In this document: piece by piece, positions 1 to 8,551 of the stretch | Numbering within the stretch: the stretch's first letter is position 1 | Layout: the number at the start of each line of letters is the position of its first letter | Assembly (NCBI RefSeq): GCF_003047265.1 | Contig: NZ_PZYY01000003.1 | Coordinates: forward strand, 434,001-498,000 | DNA length: 64,000 bases | DNA from: Nocardioides terrigena | GTDB taxonomy: Bacteria > Actinomycetota > Actinomycetes > Propionibacteriales > Nocardioidaceae | Reading direction: 5' to 3' | The notes under the pieces: generated by a model | What the model saw: only the letters and a program-made list of their open reading frames with translations | The model's database searches: none | Told to the model about the DNA's origin: nothing | Made by a program: the position numbers and the translations under genes

Positions 1-109
1 CCACGCCGCACGCATCGTGCTCGTGGCGGGGGTCGTAGAGCCCTTGTGCTTCAGGTCCGGCCCCAAGTCCGGAACGTGCTCCGGGTGCGGGCGGCGGGAA
101 GGCGTGCAT
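1..109 (-). CDS. gltB: Glutamate synthase large subunit, N-terminal fragment
   Basis: Only the first 36 codons are inside the window; the gene continues past the left edge. Reading the minus strand from the ATG at 109 gives a short propeptide followed by QGLYDPRHEHDACGV. This is the characteristic start of the ferredoxin/NADPH-dependent glutamate synthase large subunit, which makes glutamate from glutamine and 2-oxoglutarate. In this family the propeptide is cleaved so that the cysteine of DACGV (Cys34 here) becomes the N-terminal nucleophile of the glutaminase domain. A GAGAAA ribosome-binding site lies just upstream of the ATG. It follows lgt in the same direction, the usual actinobacterial order. 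Confidence 0.85.
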   Translation of the reverse strand, partial: MHAFPPPAPGARSGLGAGPEAQGLYDPRHEHDACGV

Positions 110-274
110 CTGGCTTTCTCCCGTCGTCGTTCGCCGGACACACCGCACAGTCCCGCGTGGTGCGAGGTGCTCGTGGTGGGGTCCGGCGGTGGATGTGGCG
201 ATCGGCAGGGGACGGCATTGGCCCGCGCGTCAGGAAATCTATCACCGGCGGCGCCACGGGGTGAGACGGCGATC
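110..274. other. Intergenic region between lgt and gltB
   Basis: This 165-bp gap separates the lgt stop from the gltB start, both on the minus strand. I find no supported gene in it. On the minus strand a TAGATT hexamer at 236-241 fits an actinobacterial -10 element and could start gltB transcription with a leader of about 120 nt. No convincing -35 is visible, so this is tentative. Confidence 0.4.
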
Positions 275-1201
275 TCAGCCCTCAGACGCCCCGGTCGCCG
301 GGCGGGTGGTCGGCTCCTCGTCGGCGCGGTCGTGGTCGAGGCGCTCCTGGGTGTAGACCTGCTCCTCGCGGCCCGGACGCTTGACGGCGGACCACGCGAA
401 GTACGCCGCCGCGAGCACGAAGAGCACGATCGAGGTCCACACGTTGAGCCGCAGGCCGCCCACGTCGATCAGCTGGACCTCGTCGATCCGGAGGTTCTCG
501 ATCCACACCCGGCCCAGCGTGTAGAGCATCACGTACAGCGCGGCCACCCGGCCGAAGCCGAGCCGGAAACGCTTGTCCAGCCACACCAGCAGGGCGAAGG
601 CCCCCAGGCACCAGAAGAACTCGTAGAGGAACGTCGGGTGGTACGTCGCGGCGTCCGGGTAGGCGTCCGGCCGGTGGGCGGGGTCGATCTCCAGCGCCCA
701 GGGCAGGTCGGTGGGACGACCGTAGAGCTCCTGGTTGAACCAGTTGCCCCAGCGCCCGATGGCCTGCGCGACCAGCACCCCGGGGGCGATGGCGTCCAGG
801 AGCGGCAGCAGCCTGATGCCGCGCAGCCGAGCGCCGATCATCACGCCCACAGCGCCCAGGGCAATGGCGCCCCAGATGCCGAGCCCACCGCGCCAGATGT
901 ACAGCGCGGCCACGGGGTTCTGGCCCTCCCCGAAGTAGAGCTGCCAGTCGGTGAGGACGTGGTAGAGCCGGCCGCCGATCAGGCCGAACGGGACCCCCCA
1001 GATCGCGAGGTCGCCGATGTCTCCGGCGCGGCCCCCGCGGGCCTGCCAGCGGCGCTCACCGATCCAGATGGCGGCGACGATGCCGAGGATGATGCTCAGG
1101 GCGTAGCCGCGGATCGGCAGCGGTCCGAGGTACCACGTGCCCTGGCTGGGGCTCGGGATGGAGTGGACGAGGATCTCGGGCAGCACGAGCAACGTGGTCA
1201 T
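275..1201 (-). CDS. lgt: Prolipoprotein diacylglyceryl transferase
   Basis: A 308-residue integral membrane enzyme that transfers diacylglycerol from phosphatidylglycerol to the lipobox cysteine of prolipoproteins, the first step of lipoprotein maturation. Several hydrophobic helices are obvious. The family signature is present as GRWGNWFNQELYGRPTDLPW, with the conserved arginine, asparagine and glutamate. The C-terminal tail (about 35 residues) is charged and cytoplasmic in type, as often seen in actinobacterial Lgt. Its ATG overlaps the stop of the upstream Sco1-type lipoprotein gene by 4 bp, so the two are translationally coupled; that product is itself a predicted Lgt substrate. Confidence 0.96.
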   Translation of the reverse strand: MTTLLVLPEILVHSIPSPSQGTWYLGPLPIRGYALSIILGIVAAIWIGERRWQARGGRAGDIGDLAIWGVPFGLIGGRLYHVLTDWQLYFGEGQNPVAALYIWRGGLGIWGAIALGAVGVMIGARLRGIRLLPLLDAIAPGVLVAQAIGRWGNWFNQELYGRPTDLPWALEIDPAHRPDAYPDAATYHPTFLYEFFWCLGAFALLVWLDKRFRLGFGRVAALYVMLYTLGRVWIENLRIDEVQLIDVGGLRLNVWTSIVLFVLAAAYFAWSAVKRPGREEQVYTQERLDHDRADEEPTTRPATGASEG

Positions 1202-1821
1202 GACTCACTCAACAGGGTCTCGATGTCGGCGGACAGCTGGGCCGGGGACACGTCCTGGTTCCAGAACGCCGGCGCCTGGCCGGAGGCGTCGACCGCGATC
1301 ACCTGGGAGCCGTGGCTCCCGAGGTCGTAGCCCCCGCTCTCGAGCTCCTCGGCGTCCGCGACGAAGATGCCGACGCTCTCCCCGAGCTCCACGGTCTCGT
1401 CCCGGCTGGCGCGGCCGCCGACGGCGGTCACGCCCGCCTGCTCGATCCCGTAGCCGTCGAGGTAGTCCTGCATCACGGGCGGGGTGTCGACCTTCGGGTC
1501 GGTGGTGACGAAGGCGACCTGGACCTGGGAGCGGTCGTCCTCGTCGAGGCGGTTGACCGCGCCGGCGATCGAGGACATCACGAGCGGGCAGACGTCGGGG
1601 CAGGTCGTGTAGCCGAAGAAGACCAGGGTCAGCCGGGCCCCCGGGTCGTCTAGCGACAGGTCCTCGCCGGTGGTCGTGGCCAAGGTGGTGCCCGCGACCT
1701 CGAAGGGCGGGTCCACGAGGGTGCCGGTGAACTCGGTGGCGCTGCTCGAGGAGCCTCCGCAACCGGCCAGCAGGACCGTGGACAGGAGGGCCGCCAGGAC
1801 GGCCCCGGGGGTCCTACGCAC
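1198..1821 (-). CDS. Sco1/SenC-type copper-chaperone lipoprotein
   Basis: Secreted lipoprotein of the Sco1/SenC (thioredoxin-fold) family, expected outside the membrane, where it helps load copper into cytochrome c oxidase or acts as a thiol reductant. From the GTG at 1821 the protein (207 residues) starts with two arginines and a hydrophobic stretch ending in the lipobox LLAGC (Cys21). The metal-binding TTCPDVCP motif gives Cys74 and Cys78, and the distal histidine of the family is in DLGSHGS (His170). A GTG at 1833 is an alternative start adding four residues. Either start overlaps the end of trpA, and the gene overlaps lgt by 4 bp, so it belongs to the trp-lgt operon. Confidence 0.88.
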   Translation of the reverse strand: MRRTPGAVLAALLSTVLLAGCGGSSSSATEFTGTLVDPPFEVAGTTLATTTGEDLSLDDPGARLTLVFFGYTTCPDVCPLVMSSIAGAVNRLDEDDRSQVQVAFVTTDPKVDTPPVMQDYLDGYGIEQAGVTAVGGRASRDETVELGESVGIFVADAEELESGGYDLGSHGSQVIAVDASGQAPAFWNQDVSPAQLSADIETLLSES

Positions 1822-2613
1822 GACGCACCCCACCTGCCAGGTCCTCGGTGAGCGCGCGCAGCGCGGACAGCCCCGCTGCCGGGTCGTCGGCGTGGTCCAG
1901 CAGGGTGCGCACGAAGGCGGACCCGACGATGACGCCGTCGGCGTACGACGCGACCTCGGCCGCCTGGTCGCCGGTGCTGACGCCGAGCCCGACGCAGACA
2001 GGCAGGTCGGTGGTGGCCTTGGTGCGTGCGACGAGCGGTCCGGCGAGGTCGCTGGTCGTGGTCCGCGCCCCGGTCACGCCCATCACGGCGGTGGCGTAGA
2101 CGAAGCCCCGGCACGCGGCGGTGGTCATGGCGACCCGGTCCTCGGTGCTGCTGGGGGCGACGAGGAAGACCTTGTCGAGCCCGTGGGCGTCGGCCGCGTC
2201 GATCCACTCGCGGGCCGAGTCGGGGGTGAGGTCGGGCGTGATGAGGCCCGCTCCCCCGGCGGCGGCGAGGTCGGCGGCGAAGCGCTCCACGCCGTAGCGC
2301 TCGACGGGGTTCCAGTAGGTCATCACCACGGTGGGCGTCCCGGTGGCGGCGACCGCCTCCACGACCCGCATGACGTCGCTGGTGCGGGTGCCGGCCTCGA
2401 GGGCGGCCTGGGCCGCCGCCTGGATGGTGGGCCCGTCCATCACCGGGTCGCTGTAGGGCAGGCCGACCTCGATGACGTCGCAGCCGGCGTCGACCATGGC
2501 CAGCATGGCCTCGATCGAGCCCTCCACGCTGGGGTAGCCCGCGGGCAGGTAGCCGACCAGCGCGGCGCGCCCCTCGGCGCGGGCCGTCTCGAAGGCGGTG
2601 GCGGTGGTCGCGC

Positions 2614-2617
<4 letters not shown>
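1814..2617 (-). CDS. trpA: Tryptophan synthase alpha subunit
   Basis: Cleaves indole-3-glycerol phosphate to indole and glyceraldehyde 3-phosphate; indole is channelled to TrpB. The protein is 267 residues, normal for the family. The two catalytic acids are in place in [18 protein letters not shown] (Glu50 and Asp61). The phosphate-binding end is seen in the GVTGART and DGVIVGSAF segments. The start is a GTG whose GTGA overlaps the trpB stop by 4 bp; the open frame extends further upstream, but only as an alternative frame of trpB. Confidence 0.97.
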
Positions 2618-3857
<1,240 letters not shown>

Positions 3858-3861
<4 letters not shown>

Positions 3862-4640
3862 CGCTGCACTCCTGTCATGGCACGTACGGCGCCGGTGGGG
3901 TCGCCGTCCCTGACCAGCGCCTCGCCGACGAGCACGGCGCGGGCGCCCTCGCCCACGAACCGGGTCACGTCGTCGGGTCCGCTGATCCCCGACTCGGCCA
4001 CCAGCACCCGGTCCTCGGGGACGAGGGGAGCGAGGCGGCCGAAGGTGTCGTTGTCGACCGCGAGGGTCTTGAGGTTGCGCGCGTTGACGCCGACGAGCTC
4101 GGCGCCGAGGGCCACCGCGCGCTCGGTCTCGGCCTCGTCGTGGACCTCGACGAGCACGGTGAGCCCGAGCTCGCGGGCCTCGTCGTGGAGGCGGCGCAGG
4201 TCGTCGTCGTCGAGGGCGGCCACGATCAGCAGCGCGAGGTCGGCGCCGGCGGCGCGGGCCTCGACGAGCTGGTAGCTCGTGACGATGAAGTCCTTGCGGA
4301 GCACCGGGGTGTCGACGGCCGCACGGACGGCGACGAGGTCGTCGAGGGACCCCCCGAAGCGGCGCTGCTCGGTGAGCACGGAGATCGCGGCGGCACCGCC
4401 CGCGGCGTAGGCCGCGGCGAGGGACGCGGGGTCGCGGATGTCGGCGAGCTCGCCCTTGCTGGGGCTCTTGCGCTTGACCTCCGCGATCACGCTGGATCCT
4501 GGGGCGCGGAAGTGCGGCATCGGGTCGCGGGCGGGGTCGACGTCGGCCAGCGCGGCGCGGACGTCGGCGAGCGGCCGGACGGCCTCGCGACCGGCGAGGT
4601 CCTCGCGGACGCCGACGATGATCTGGTCGAGCACGGACAT
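3858..4640 (-). CDS. trpC: Indole-3-glycerol phosphate synthase
   Basis: Closes 1-(2-carboxyphenylamino)-1-deoxyribulose 5-phosphate to indole-3-glycerol phosphate. Monofunctional TIM barrel of 260 residues (no TrpF fusion). Diagnostic segments: [13 protein letters not shown] with the catalytic lysine, [25 protein letters not shown] and VLVAESGI, in the family order. The ATG at 4640 opens the conserved MSVLDQII start. It lies 44 bp after the DUF2752 gene and overlaps trpB by 4 bp. Confidence 0.97.
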
Positions 4641-4684
4641 GGGGCCAACCCTCTCACTCCACCGGTGGCGGGGCCGACGGTGGC

Positions 4685-5089
4685 TCAGGCTGCGAGCCAG
4701 GACCCGGGCAGGTTGCGCGCCACGGTGAACACCGCGACCACCCCGAGCCCCGCCACCCACACGGCGGTGGGCACGGTGAGGGGGCGCATCGCCTCTCCCC
4801 CGCGCCACACGACGACCACCCGTCGCAGCCACAGCGCGAGCACGACGGGCAGCACCACGACGAGGAGCAGGTTGCTCGACGCGGCGGCCGCGACGTCGAG
4901 CTGCGTGAGGTCGTGGACTGCCCGGAGGCCGCCGCAGGCGGGGCAGTCGAGGTGCGTCAGCACCTGGGTGGGGCACCAGCCCCAGCTGCCCGGCCGGTGG
5001 GGGTCGCGGACGGCGAGCGCGAGGGTCGCGACCGCGGCGAGGGCGGCGGCACCGAGCGGTGCGGCGAGCCGCTGCGCCCGGGCGCCCAT
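4685..5089 (-). CDS. DUF2752 membrane protein
   Basis: Membrane protein of 134 residues with about three hydrophobic segments. The DUF2752 signature [13 protein letters not shown] lies between the first and second segments. The biochemical role of the family is unknown. In actinobacteria it often sits in the trp operon beside the HGxxPAAW protein, as here, so a role linked to tryptophan synthesis or membrane insertion is inference only. It starts 4 bp after the stop of the upstream small membrane protein gene. Confidence 0.85.
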   Translation of the reverse strand: MGARAQRLAAPLGAAALAAVATLALAVRDPHRPGSWGWCPTQVLTHLDCPACGGLRAVHDLTQLDVAAAASSNLLLVVVLPVVLALWLRRVVVVWRGGEAMRPLTVPTAVWVAGLGVVAVFTVARNLPGSWLAA

Positions 5090-5093
5090 CAGG

Positions 5094-5294
5094 TCAGTGC
5101 GGGTCGCCGTGGAACCCGAGCCGGGCCATCACGAGGAAGAGCGGGAGGGCGACGACGCCCAGCGCGATGCCGACCCAGAAGAGGGTCATGCTGACCGGCG
5201 AGAGCATGAGCGCGATCGAGCCGACCAGGAAGCCGAGCATGGCCACGCTCACCGCGGTCCACGCAGCGGGGGTGTTGCCGTGGTTGTTGGCCAT
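5094..5294 (-). CDS. Small HGxxPAAW-type membrane protein
   Basis: A 66-residue protein starting MANNHGNTPAAWTAV, the hallmark of a small actinobacterial membrane-protein family regularly found next to trp genes. Two hydrophobic helices follow, and the C-terminus is short and polar (GFHGDPH). Function is unknown. The ribosome-binding site AAAGGAG, 7 nt before the ATG, is one of the strongest in the window. The unusually long 85-bp gap upstream contains a candidate internal promoter and a hairpin, so this gene may head its own transcript. Confidence 0.85.
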   Translation of the reverse strand: MANNHGNTPAAWTAVSVAMLGFLVGSIALMLSPVSMTLFWVGIALGVVALPLFLVMARLGFHGDPH

Positions 5295-5338
5295 GGGTGC
5301 TCCTTTGGTGCGTGGCGTGCGGTGCTGGCGAGGGGCGC

Positions 5339-5372
5339 GATCGGCGACCCCGATCGGACGCCGATCAGTCTA
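5339..5372 (-). promoter_or_regulatory. Possible internal promoter and leader hairpin of the trp segment
   Basis: In the largest gap inside the trp operon, the minus strand carries a TAGACT hexamer (5367-5372) fitting a -10 element. It is followed at once by a perfect 8-bp inverted repeat, GATCGGCG/CGCCGATC (5339-5366). A transcript starting here would begin close to the hairpin and end its leader at the strong AAAGGAG site. No -35 is convincing. There is no Trp-rich leader peptide in the gap, so classical ribosome attenuation is not supported. Confidence 0.35.
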
Positions 5373-5379
5373 GGGGCCA

Positions 5380-6024
5380 CTACCGGTCGGTCGGATCATG
5401 CCCCTCGTCGAGGGCCTTCCAGATCTCCAGGTTGCCCTGTGGCTCGACCGGTGCCGCCTCCCCTGCAGGGGCGTCGTACCGGCGACCCATCTCGGGCCAG
5501 GCGGGCACGAGGCGCACGGCGAGGAGCGTGGTGACCACGCAGCCGAGGGCGGCGACGCAGGCCGCGGCGTACCAGCCGGTGAGGTGGACGTCGGCGGTGT
5601 CGGCACCCGAGGCGGCCATGAGCTGGTCCGCCACCGAGTCCTGCAGGGTGAAGAGCGCCCACACGGTGGTGACGACCAGGCCGACGGCGGCGAGCGCGGC
5701 GACGCCCATCACGACCCGGCGGAAGCGGCCGCGGGTGACGAGCACGACCCCCCAGCCGGCGAGCACGACGAGGCTCAGCGCCCCGGCGAGCGGCATCTCC
5801 CCGAGCCCCTCGGCCACCGCCGATCCGACGACGGCGGCGTCGCCGGCGGTCTCGGTGCTCAGCTGGCCGGACGTGCCCTCGACCCAGGCCCGGGTCCCGG
5901 CGACGGCCGCGAGGCCGGCGCTGGCCAGGCCGGCGAGCACCACCGGGCCGAAGCCGGTCCGGGGACGCTGCTCGTCGTCGGACCCGGTCTCCGGGTCGGA
6001 CTCGGGCATCGGGGGCTCAGCCAT
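5380..6024 (-). CDS. Trp biosynthesis-associated membrane protein (TIGR02234 type)
   Basis: Membrane protein of 214 residues with four predicted helices, a long polar N-terminus and a polar C-terminal tail. The architecture and the [26 protein letters not shown] first helix match the actinobacterial tryptophan-operon membrane family TIGR02234, whose function is not established. Its ATG lies inside the hisI 3' end (8-bp overlap). In most relatives trpE sits between hisI and this gene; here it does not. Confidence 0.85.
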   Translation of the reverse strand: MAEPPMPESDPETGSDDEQRPRTGFGPVVLAGLASAGLAAVAGTRAWVEGTSGQLSTETAGDAAVVGSAVAEGLGEMPLAGALSLVVLAGWGVVLVTRGRFRRVVMGVAALAAVGLVVTTVWALFTLQDSVADQLMAASGADTADVHLTGWYAAACVAALGCVVTTLLAVRLVPAWPEMGRRYDAPAGEAAPVEPQGNLEIWKALDEGHDPTDR

Positions 6025-6358
6025 CGAGCCGGTCCGCGTCGAAGCAGGTGCGGTCCCCGGTGTGGCACGCGGCGCCGACCTGTTCCACGCGGAGCAGCAG
6101 CGTGTCCCCGTCGCAGTCGAGCCGGACCTCGTGGACGTGCTGGGCGTGGCCGGACGTCTCGCCCTTGACCCAGTACTCCTGGCGCGAGCGGCTCCAGTAC
6201 GTCGCCCGGCGGGTCTCCAGGGTGCGGGCCAGCGCCTCGTCGTCCATCCATCCGAGCATGAGCACCTCGCCGGTGTCGTGCTGCTGGACGATCGCGGGCA
6301 CCAGTCCGTCGGCCGAGCGCTTGAGGCGGTCGGCGATGGCGGGGTCCAGGTCGGTCAC
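6017..6358 (-). CDS. hisI: Phosphoribosyl-AMP cyclohydrolase
   Basis: Hydrolyses the adenine ring of phosphoribosyl-AMP, the third step of histidine synthesis. Monofunctional, 113 residues. The metal-binding core [20 protein letters not shown] followed by TGDRTCF is complete (aspartates, then Cys, His, Cys). The GTG start at 6358 has GGAGG immediately before it and lies 10 bp after the pabC-like gene. The longer open frame upstream lacks any family similarity. Confidence 0.95.
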   Translation of the reverse strand: MTDLDPAIADRLKRSADGLVPAIVQQHDTGEVLMLGWMDDEALARTLETRRATYWSRSRQEYWVKGETSGHAQHVHEVRLDCDGDTLLLRVEQVGAACHTGDRTCFDADRLDG

Positions 6359-6368
6359 CCCTCCAGTA

Positions 6369-7190
6369 TCAGGGGTCGATCTGCTCGCCCTCGCGGCGGC
6401 GCCACGTGGCGGCACACTCGGCGGTGACCGGTCCCGGCGCCGGCAGCGCACGACCGTCCCACGCCCTGATCGCCTGCACGTCGCGCGTCGTCGACACGAG
6501 GAAGGCCTCGTCCGCGCGCTGCACGACCTCGATCGGCTCGTCGACCTCGCGACCACCGCACCACTCGAGCACCAGCGCCCGGGTGACGCCCGCCAGGCAC
6601 CCGCTCGCCAGCGTGGGGGTGCGCAGCTCGCCGTCGACGACGTAGAAGACGTTGGACCCGGTGCCCTCGCACAGGTGCCCGACCGTGTTGGCGAAGATCG
6701 CCTCGGTCCCGCCCTGCCGCTGGGCGTGCGCGAGCGCGATGACGTTCTCGGCGTACGACGTGGTCTTGAGCCCCGCCGTCGCCCCGCGCTCGTTGCGTGT
6801 CCAGGGCACGGTGGCGACCGTGGTCGACTCCCCCGTCGGCTCGAGGGCGGACCAGGCCACGACGAGGGTGGCCGGGCCGTCGCCGCGTCCCGAGCCCATC
6901 GGCGCCGGCCCGGCGGTGTAGGTGATCCGCAGGCGACCGAGCGGGTCGCCGGCGCCCTCCAGCACCGCCGCGATGCCGCGGCGCACCTCGGACTCGTCGG
7001 GAGCGTCGAGCCCGAGACCGGTCGCGGAGCGGGCCAGGCGGTCGAGGTGCCGGGTCAGCGCGAACGGGCGCCCGTCCAGGGTCTTGACGGACTCGAAGAC
7101 ACCGTCGCCGACGGTGAACCCGTGGTCGGTGACCCCGAGCACCGGGCCGGTCGGGTCGGTCAGCAGGTCACCGTTCATCCACGCGCGCAT
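6369..7190 (-). CDS. pabC: Class IV aminotransferase, aminodeoxychorismate lyase-like
   Basis: PLP fold-type IV enzyme of 273 residues. The PLP lysine is in [13 protein letters not shown], the loop glutamate in CEGTGSNVF, and the N-terminal [14 protein letters not shown] strand is typical. The closest family is 4-amino-4-deoxychorismate lyase, which yields p-aminobenzoate for folate. A branched-chain or D-amino-acid aminotransferase is the alternative and cannot be excluded from motifs. The ATG at 7190 (MRAWMNG) is chosen because a TAGAGT -10 hexamer lies exactly 7 nt upstream, implying a leaderless mRNA. It heads the his-trp-lgt operon. Confidence 0.8.
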   Translation of the reverse strand: MRAWMNGDLLTDPTGPVLGVTDHGFTVGDGVFESVKTLDGRPFALTRHLDRLARSATGLGLDAPDESEVRRGIAAVLEGAGDPLGRLRITYTAGPAPMGSGRGDGPATLVVAWSALEPTGESTTVATVPWTRNERGATAGLKTTSYAENVIALAHAQRQGGTEAIFANTVGHLCEGTGSNVFYVVDGELRTPTLASGCLAGVTRALVLEWCGGREVDEPIEVVQRADEAFLVSTTRDVQAIRAWDGRALPAPGPVTAECAATWRRREGEQIDP

Positions 7191-7197
7191 GGGGCCC

Positions 7198-7203
7198 ACT
7201 CTA
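7198..7203 (-). promoter_or_regulatory. -10 element of the pabC-hisI-trp-lgt operon (leaderless)
   Basis: TAGAGT on the minus strand, with a 7-nt spacer to the ATG at 7190. Transcription would start at or next to the A of the ATG. Confidence 0.6.
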
Positions 7204-7256
7204 GGCAGCGGGGACCCCGTCGGACCGCCCGGGAACACGCGGCGGGGGACCCGGTT

Positions 7257-7285
7257 TTGGCACCCGCCGCACCGTCGGCTAATGT
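7257..7285 (+). promoter_or_regulatory. Promoter of the tRNA cluster
   Basis: TTGGCA (7257-7262) and TAATGT (7280-7285) separated by exactly 17 bp, a good match to an actinobacterial housekeeping promoter. Transcription would begin near 7292, about 36 nt before the first tRNA, leaving a short 5' leader for processing. Confidence 0.7.
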
Positions 7286-7327
7286 TCCACTCGCACTTCC
7301 CGCCGGGTCACCGGAGGGAAAGCGCAG

Positions 7328-7400
7328 GCGGACATAGCTCAGTTGGTAGAGCGCAACCTTGCCAAGGTTGAGGTCGCGAGTTCGAGTCTCGTTGTCCGCT
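7328..7400 (+). tRNA. tRNA-Gly (anticodon GCC)
   Basis: A 73-nt cloverleaf. Acceptor arms GCGGACA/TGTCCGC pair fully; the anticodon stem CAACC/GGTTG closes the loop TTGCCAA with anticodon GCC; the T-arm carries GTTCGAGTC. CCA is not encoded. It is the first of three tRNAs in tandem. Confidence 0.95.
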
Positions 7401-7444
7401 CGGAGAGGTCTCTCCACCGGGTCCCTCCCTGGAGGGCCCCCCGC

Positions 7445-7518
7445 GGTGGGTTGGCCGAGAGGCGAGGCAACGGACTGCAAATCCGTGTACACGGGTTCAA
7501 ATCCCGTACCCACCTCCA
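7445..7518 (+). tRNA. tRNA-Cys (anticodon GCA)
   Basis: Acceptor arms GGTGGGT/ACCCACC pair fully. The anticodon loop CTGCAAA gives GCA, and the T-loop GGTTCAAATCC is standard. The mature body is 71 nt (to 7515) and the CCA end is encoded at 7516-7518. Its position 26 kb from the sulfur assimilation operon is probably coincidence. Confidence 0.95.
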
Positions 7519-7533
7519 CACAAGTCAAGACCT

Positions 7534-7608
7534 GGGCGATTGGCGCAGCGGTAGCGCGCTTCCCTGACACGGAAGAGGTCACTGGTTCAATCCCAGTATC
7601 GCCCACCA
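7534..7608 (+). tRNA. tRNA-Val (anticodon GAC)
   Basis: Acceptor arms GGGCGAT/ATCGCCC pair fully. The anticodon stem CTTCC/GGAAG closes loop CTGACAC with GAC. The T-arm is GGTTCAATCCC and CCA is encoded (7606-7608). It is the last tRNA of the cluster and is followed directly by a terminator. Confidence 0.95.
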
Positions 7609-7618
7609 GATCGACGAA

Positions 7619-7653
7619 CAGCCCCTGGCCCGCGAATCCGCGGTCGGGGGCTG
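7619..7653 (+). terminator. Terminator hairpin after the tRNA cluster
   Basis: CAGCCCC pairs with GGGGCTG around an inner GGCC/GCG stem, 11 nt after tRNA-Val. It lacks a long T-run, as usual for high-GC actinobacteria. Two further hairpins follow (about 7654-7679 and 7682-7714). Confidence 0.7.
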
Positions 7654-7681
7654 TGTCGCTCTCCCCGAGCTTCGACACAGA

Positions 7682-7714
7682 ACCGCCCACGGCCGATGAG
7701 AGCCGTGGGCGGCT
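7682..7714 (+). terminator. Hairpin related to the one at 7921
   Basis: Inverted repeat ACCGCCCACGGC/GCCGTGGGCGGC with an 8-9 nt loop. The arms are nearly identical to those of the hairpin at 7921-7954, 240 bp away, while the loops differ. It probably backs up the tRNA terminator. Confidence 0.6.
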
Positions 7715-7834
7715 GTTGTGTCCGTCGAGGACGTCCCCACGTCCCCGACGACCCATGAGACGCCGGCCGCCCTTGACCATGACGCCACTTCGCCGGTCGG
7801 GCACCGCGGCGTGGGAGTTACCCCATCTGGGGCC

Positions 7835-7863
7835 CTGACGCGAGGTGTTCCCGCTCCTAGGGT
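7835..7863 (+). promoter_or_regulatory. Promoter candidate for a small RNA
   Basis: CTGACG (7835-7840), a 17-bp spacer, and TAGGGT (7858-7863). TAGGGT is also the -10 hexamer seen before several genes in this window. No start codon with a plausible coding frame follows, whereas a strong hairpin lies about 60 nt downstream. Confidence 0.5.
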
Positions 7864-7869
7864 CGAGGG

Positions 7870-7960
7870 GCGGCGTCGTTCGCGGCAGCTCCCTAGTTGC
7901 TGCATTGGGCGTCCGCACGGAACCGCCCACGGTCCTCATCAGCCGTGGGCGGTTCTGTCG
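7870..7960 (+). ncRNA. Candidate small RNA A
   Basis: A predicted transcript of about 90 nt runs from the promoter at 7835-7863 to the perfect 12-bp hairpin at 7921-7954. It would contain an internal stem (GCAGC...GCTGC, about 7883-7902), a single-stranded linker and the terminal hairpin. No ORF with coding character fits. I do not recognise an Rfam family in it. The evidence is promoter plus structure only. Confidence 0.4.
7921..7954 (+). terminator. Perfect 12-bp hairpin ending candidate RNA A
   Basis: AACCGCCCACGG and CCGTGGGCGGTT are exact complements around a 10-nt loop. Followed by CTGTCGTC. It also lies 22 nt beyond the stop of the minus-strand 41-residue gene, so it may serve both directions. 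Confidence 0.7.
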
Positions 7961-7975
7961 TCCCGCGACAGGTCG

Positions 7976-8101
7976 TCAGTCCGCCTCGTCGTCGCCCGGG
8001 CCCTGCTCACCGTCCCACCACTCGGCGTCGCGTTCCTCGAGCACGTCCTGGAGGTCGCGCCACGCCTCCTGGTCGTCCTGCTCGGGTGCGGGCTGCGTCA
8101 T
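7976..8101 (-). CDS. Small acidic hypothetical protein (41 residues)
   Basis: The minus strand encodes a protein starting MTQPAPEQDDQEAWRDLQDV and ending DDEAD, with two adjacent tryptophans (EWWDGEQ). It is strongly acidic and has no membrane segment or metal motif. The codon choice (third positions almost all G or C, with Glu/Asp/Gln-rich content) looks coding, and the frame ends just before a hairpin. The ribosome-binding site is weak (GGGCAG). I recognise no family. Confidence 0.55.
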   Translation of the reverse strand: MTQPAPEQDDQEAWRDLQDVLEERDAEWWDGEQGPGDDEAD

Positions 8102-8190
8102 CTGCCCATGGTGCTCCGCCGGAGGGCGCGGTCGCAACGGGCGCAGGTGGGCGCCCGTGGACGAGGCGATGCGCTAGTCCGAACGGGCGG

Positions 8191-8220
8191 TTTACGCGGC
8201 ATGCGCCACGCACCTAACCT
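8191..8220 (+). promoter_or_regulatory. Promoter candidate for small RNA B
   Basis: TTTACG (8191-8196), an 18-bp spacer and TAACCT (8215-8220). The predicted transcription start is near 8227. Confidence 0.45.
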
Positions 8221-8226
8221 GAGGAA

Positions 8227-8328
8227 CGAGCTTGTGGCCGGCTGGATCCGGGGGGATTCGCTGGGTCACGCTGGGCCACCCGTCGGCAGGCCGCGCAGGA
8301 CGCGCGCCGACGGGTGGCTTCGTCTTGT
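8227..8328 (+). ncRNA. Candidate small RNA B
   Basis: A predicted transcript of about 100 nt between the promoter at 8191-8220 and a very strong terminator at 8275-8318 with a T-rich tail. The ~50 nt upstream of the terminator contain no credible ORF and could form a GTGGCC/GGCCAC-type pairing with the terminator arm. I recognise no known RNA family. It sits alone in a 450-bp stretch without a gene. Confidence 0.45.
8275..8328 (+). terminator. Strong intrinsic terminator of small RNA B
   Basis: GCCACCCGTCGGC and GCCGACGGGTGGC form a perfect 13-bp stem around an 18-nt GC-rich loop, followed by TTCGTCTTGT. This is the best canonical terminator in the window, and no protein gene ends in front of it. 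Confidence 0.8.
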
Positions 8329-8539
8329 CCCGAGCCACCCGCGGACAGCGTGCGGCGCCCCGGCACGCCGTCCAGACCGGTGGTCACCTGATTTGGCGAG
8401 GCTCACGCGCGCCGCAGACAACCACCCTGCCCGCGGAGTAGCGTCGTCGTTGCCGCGTCGGCGGGGAGTCCCTCCCCCGAGATTCCCCTCCGACGTGGTC
8501 CACCGTCACGTCACCGGGGTCCGGTGCACGGGCGGCGCC
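8329..8539. other. Non-coding stretch before the DUF3253 gene
   Basis: About 210 bp between the small RNA B terminator and the DUF3253 promoter. I see no coding frame, tRNA or clear hairpin in it. Confidence 0.5.
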
Positions 8540-8545
8540 TAGGGT
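8540..8545 (+). promoter_or_regulatory. -10 element, leaderless start of the DUF3253 gene
   Basis: TAGGGT with a 6-nt spacer to the ATG at 8552. Confidence 0.6.
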
Positions 8546-8551
8546 GTCGAC

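Noticed and set aside
17..1330. Plus-strand frame of 437 codons at the left edge
   Set aside because: It is antisense to the gltB start, lgt and the Sco1-type gene and has no motif.
5295..5379. Tryptophan leader-peptide attenuator
   Set aside because: No short ORF with Trp codons or alternative terminator pair is present; only one hairpin and a -10-like hexamer.
7534..7608. Integration (att) site at tRNA-Val
   Set aside because: No second copy of the tRNA 3' end and no integrase gene are present in the window.
7870..8328. Known 6C RNA or 6S RNA
   Set aside because: Neither candidate has two C-rich loops of at least six cytosines or the long bulged stem of 6S RNA.
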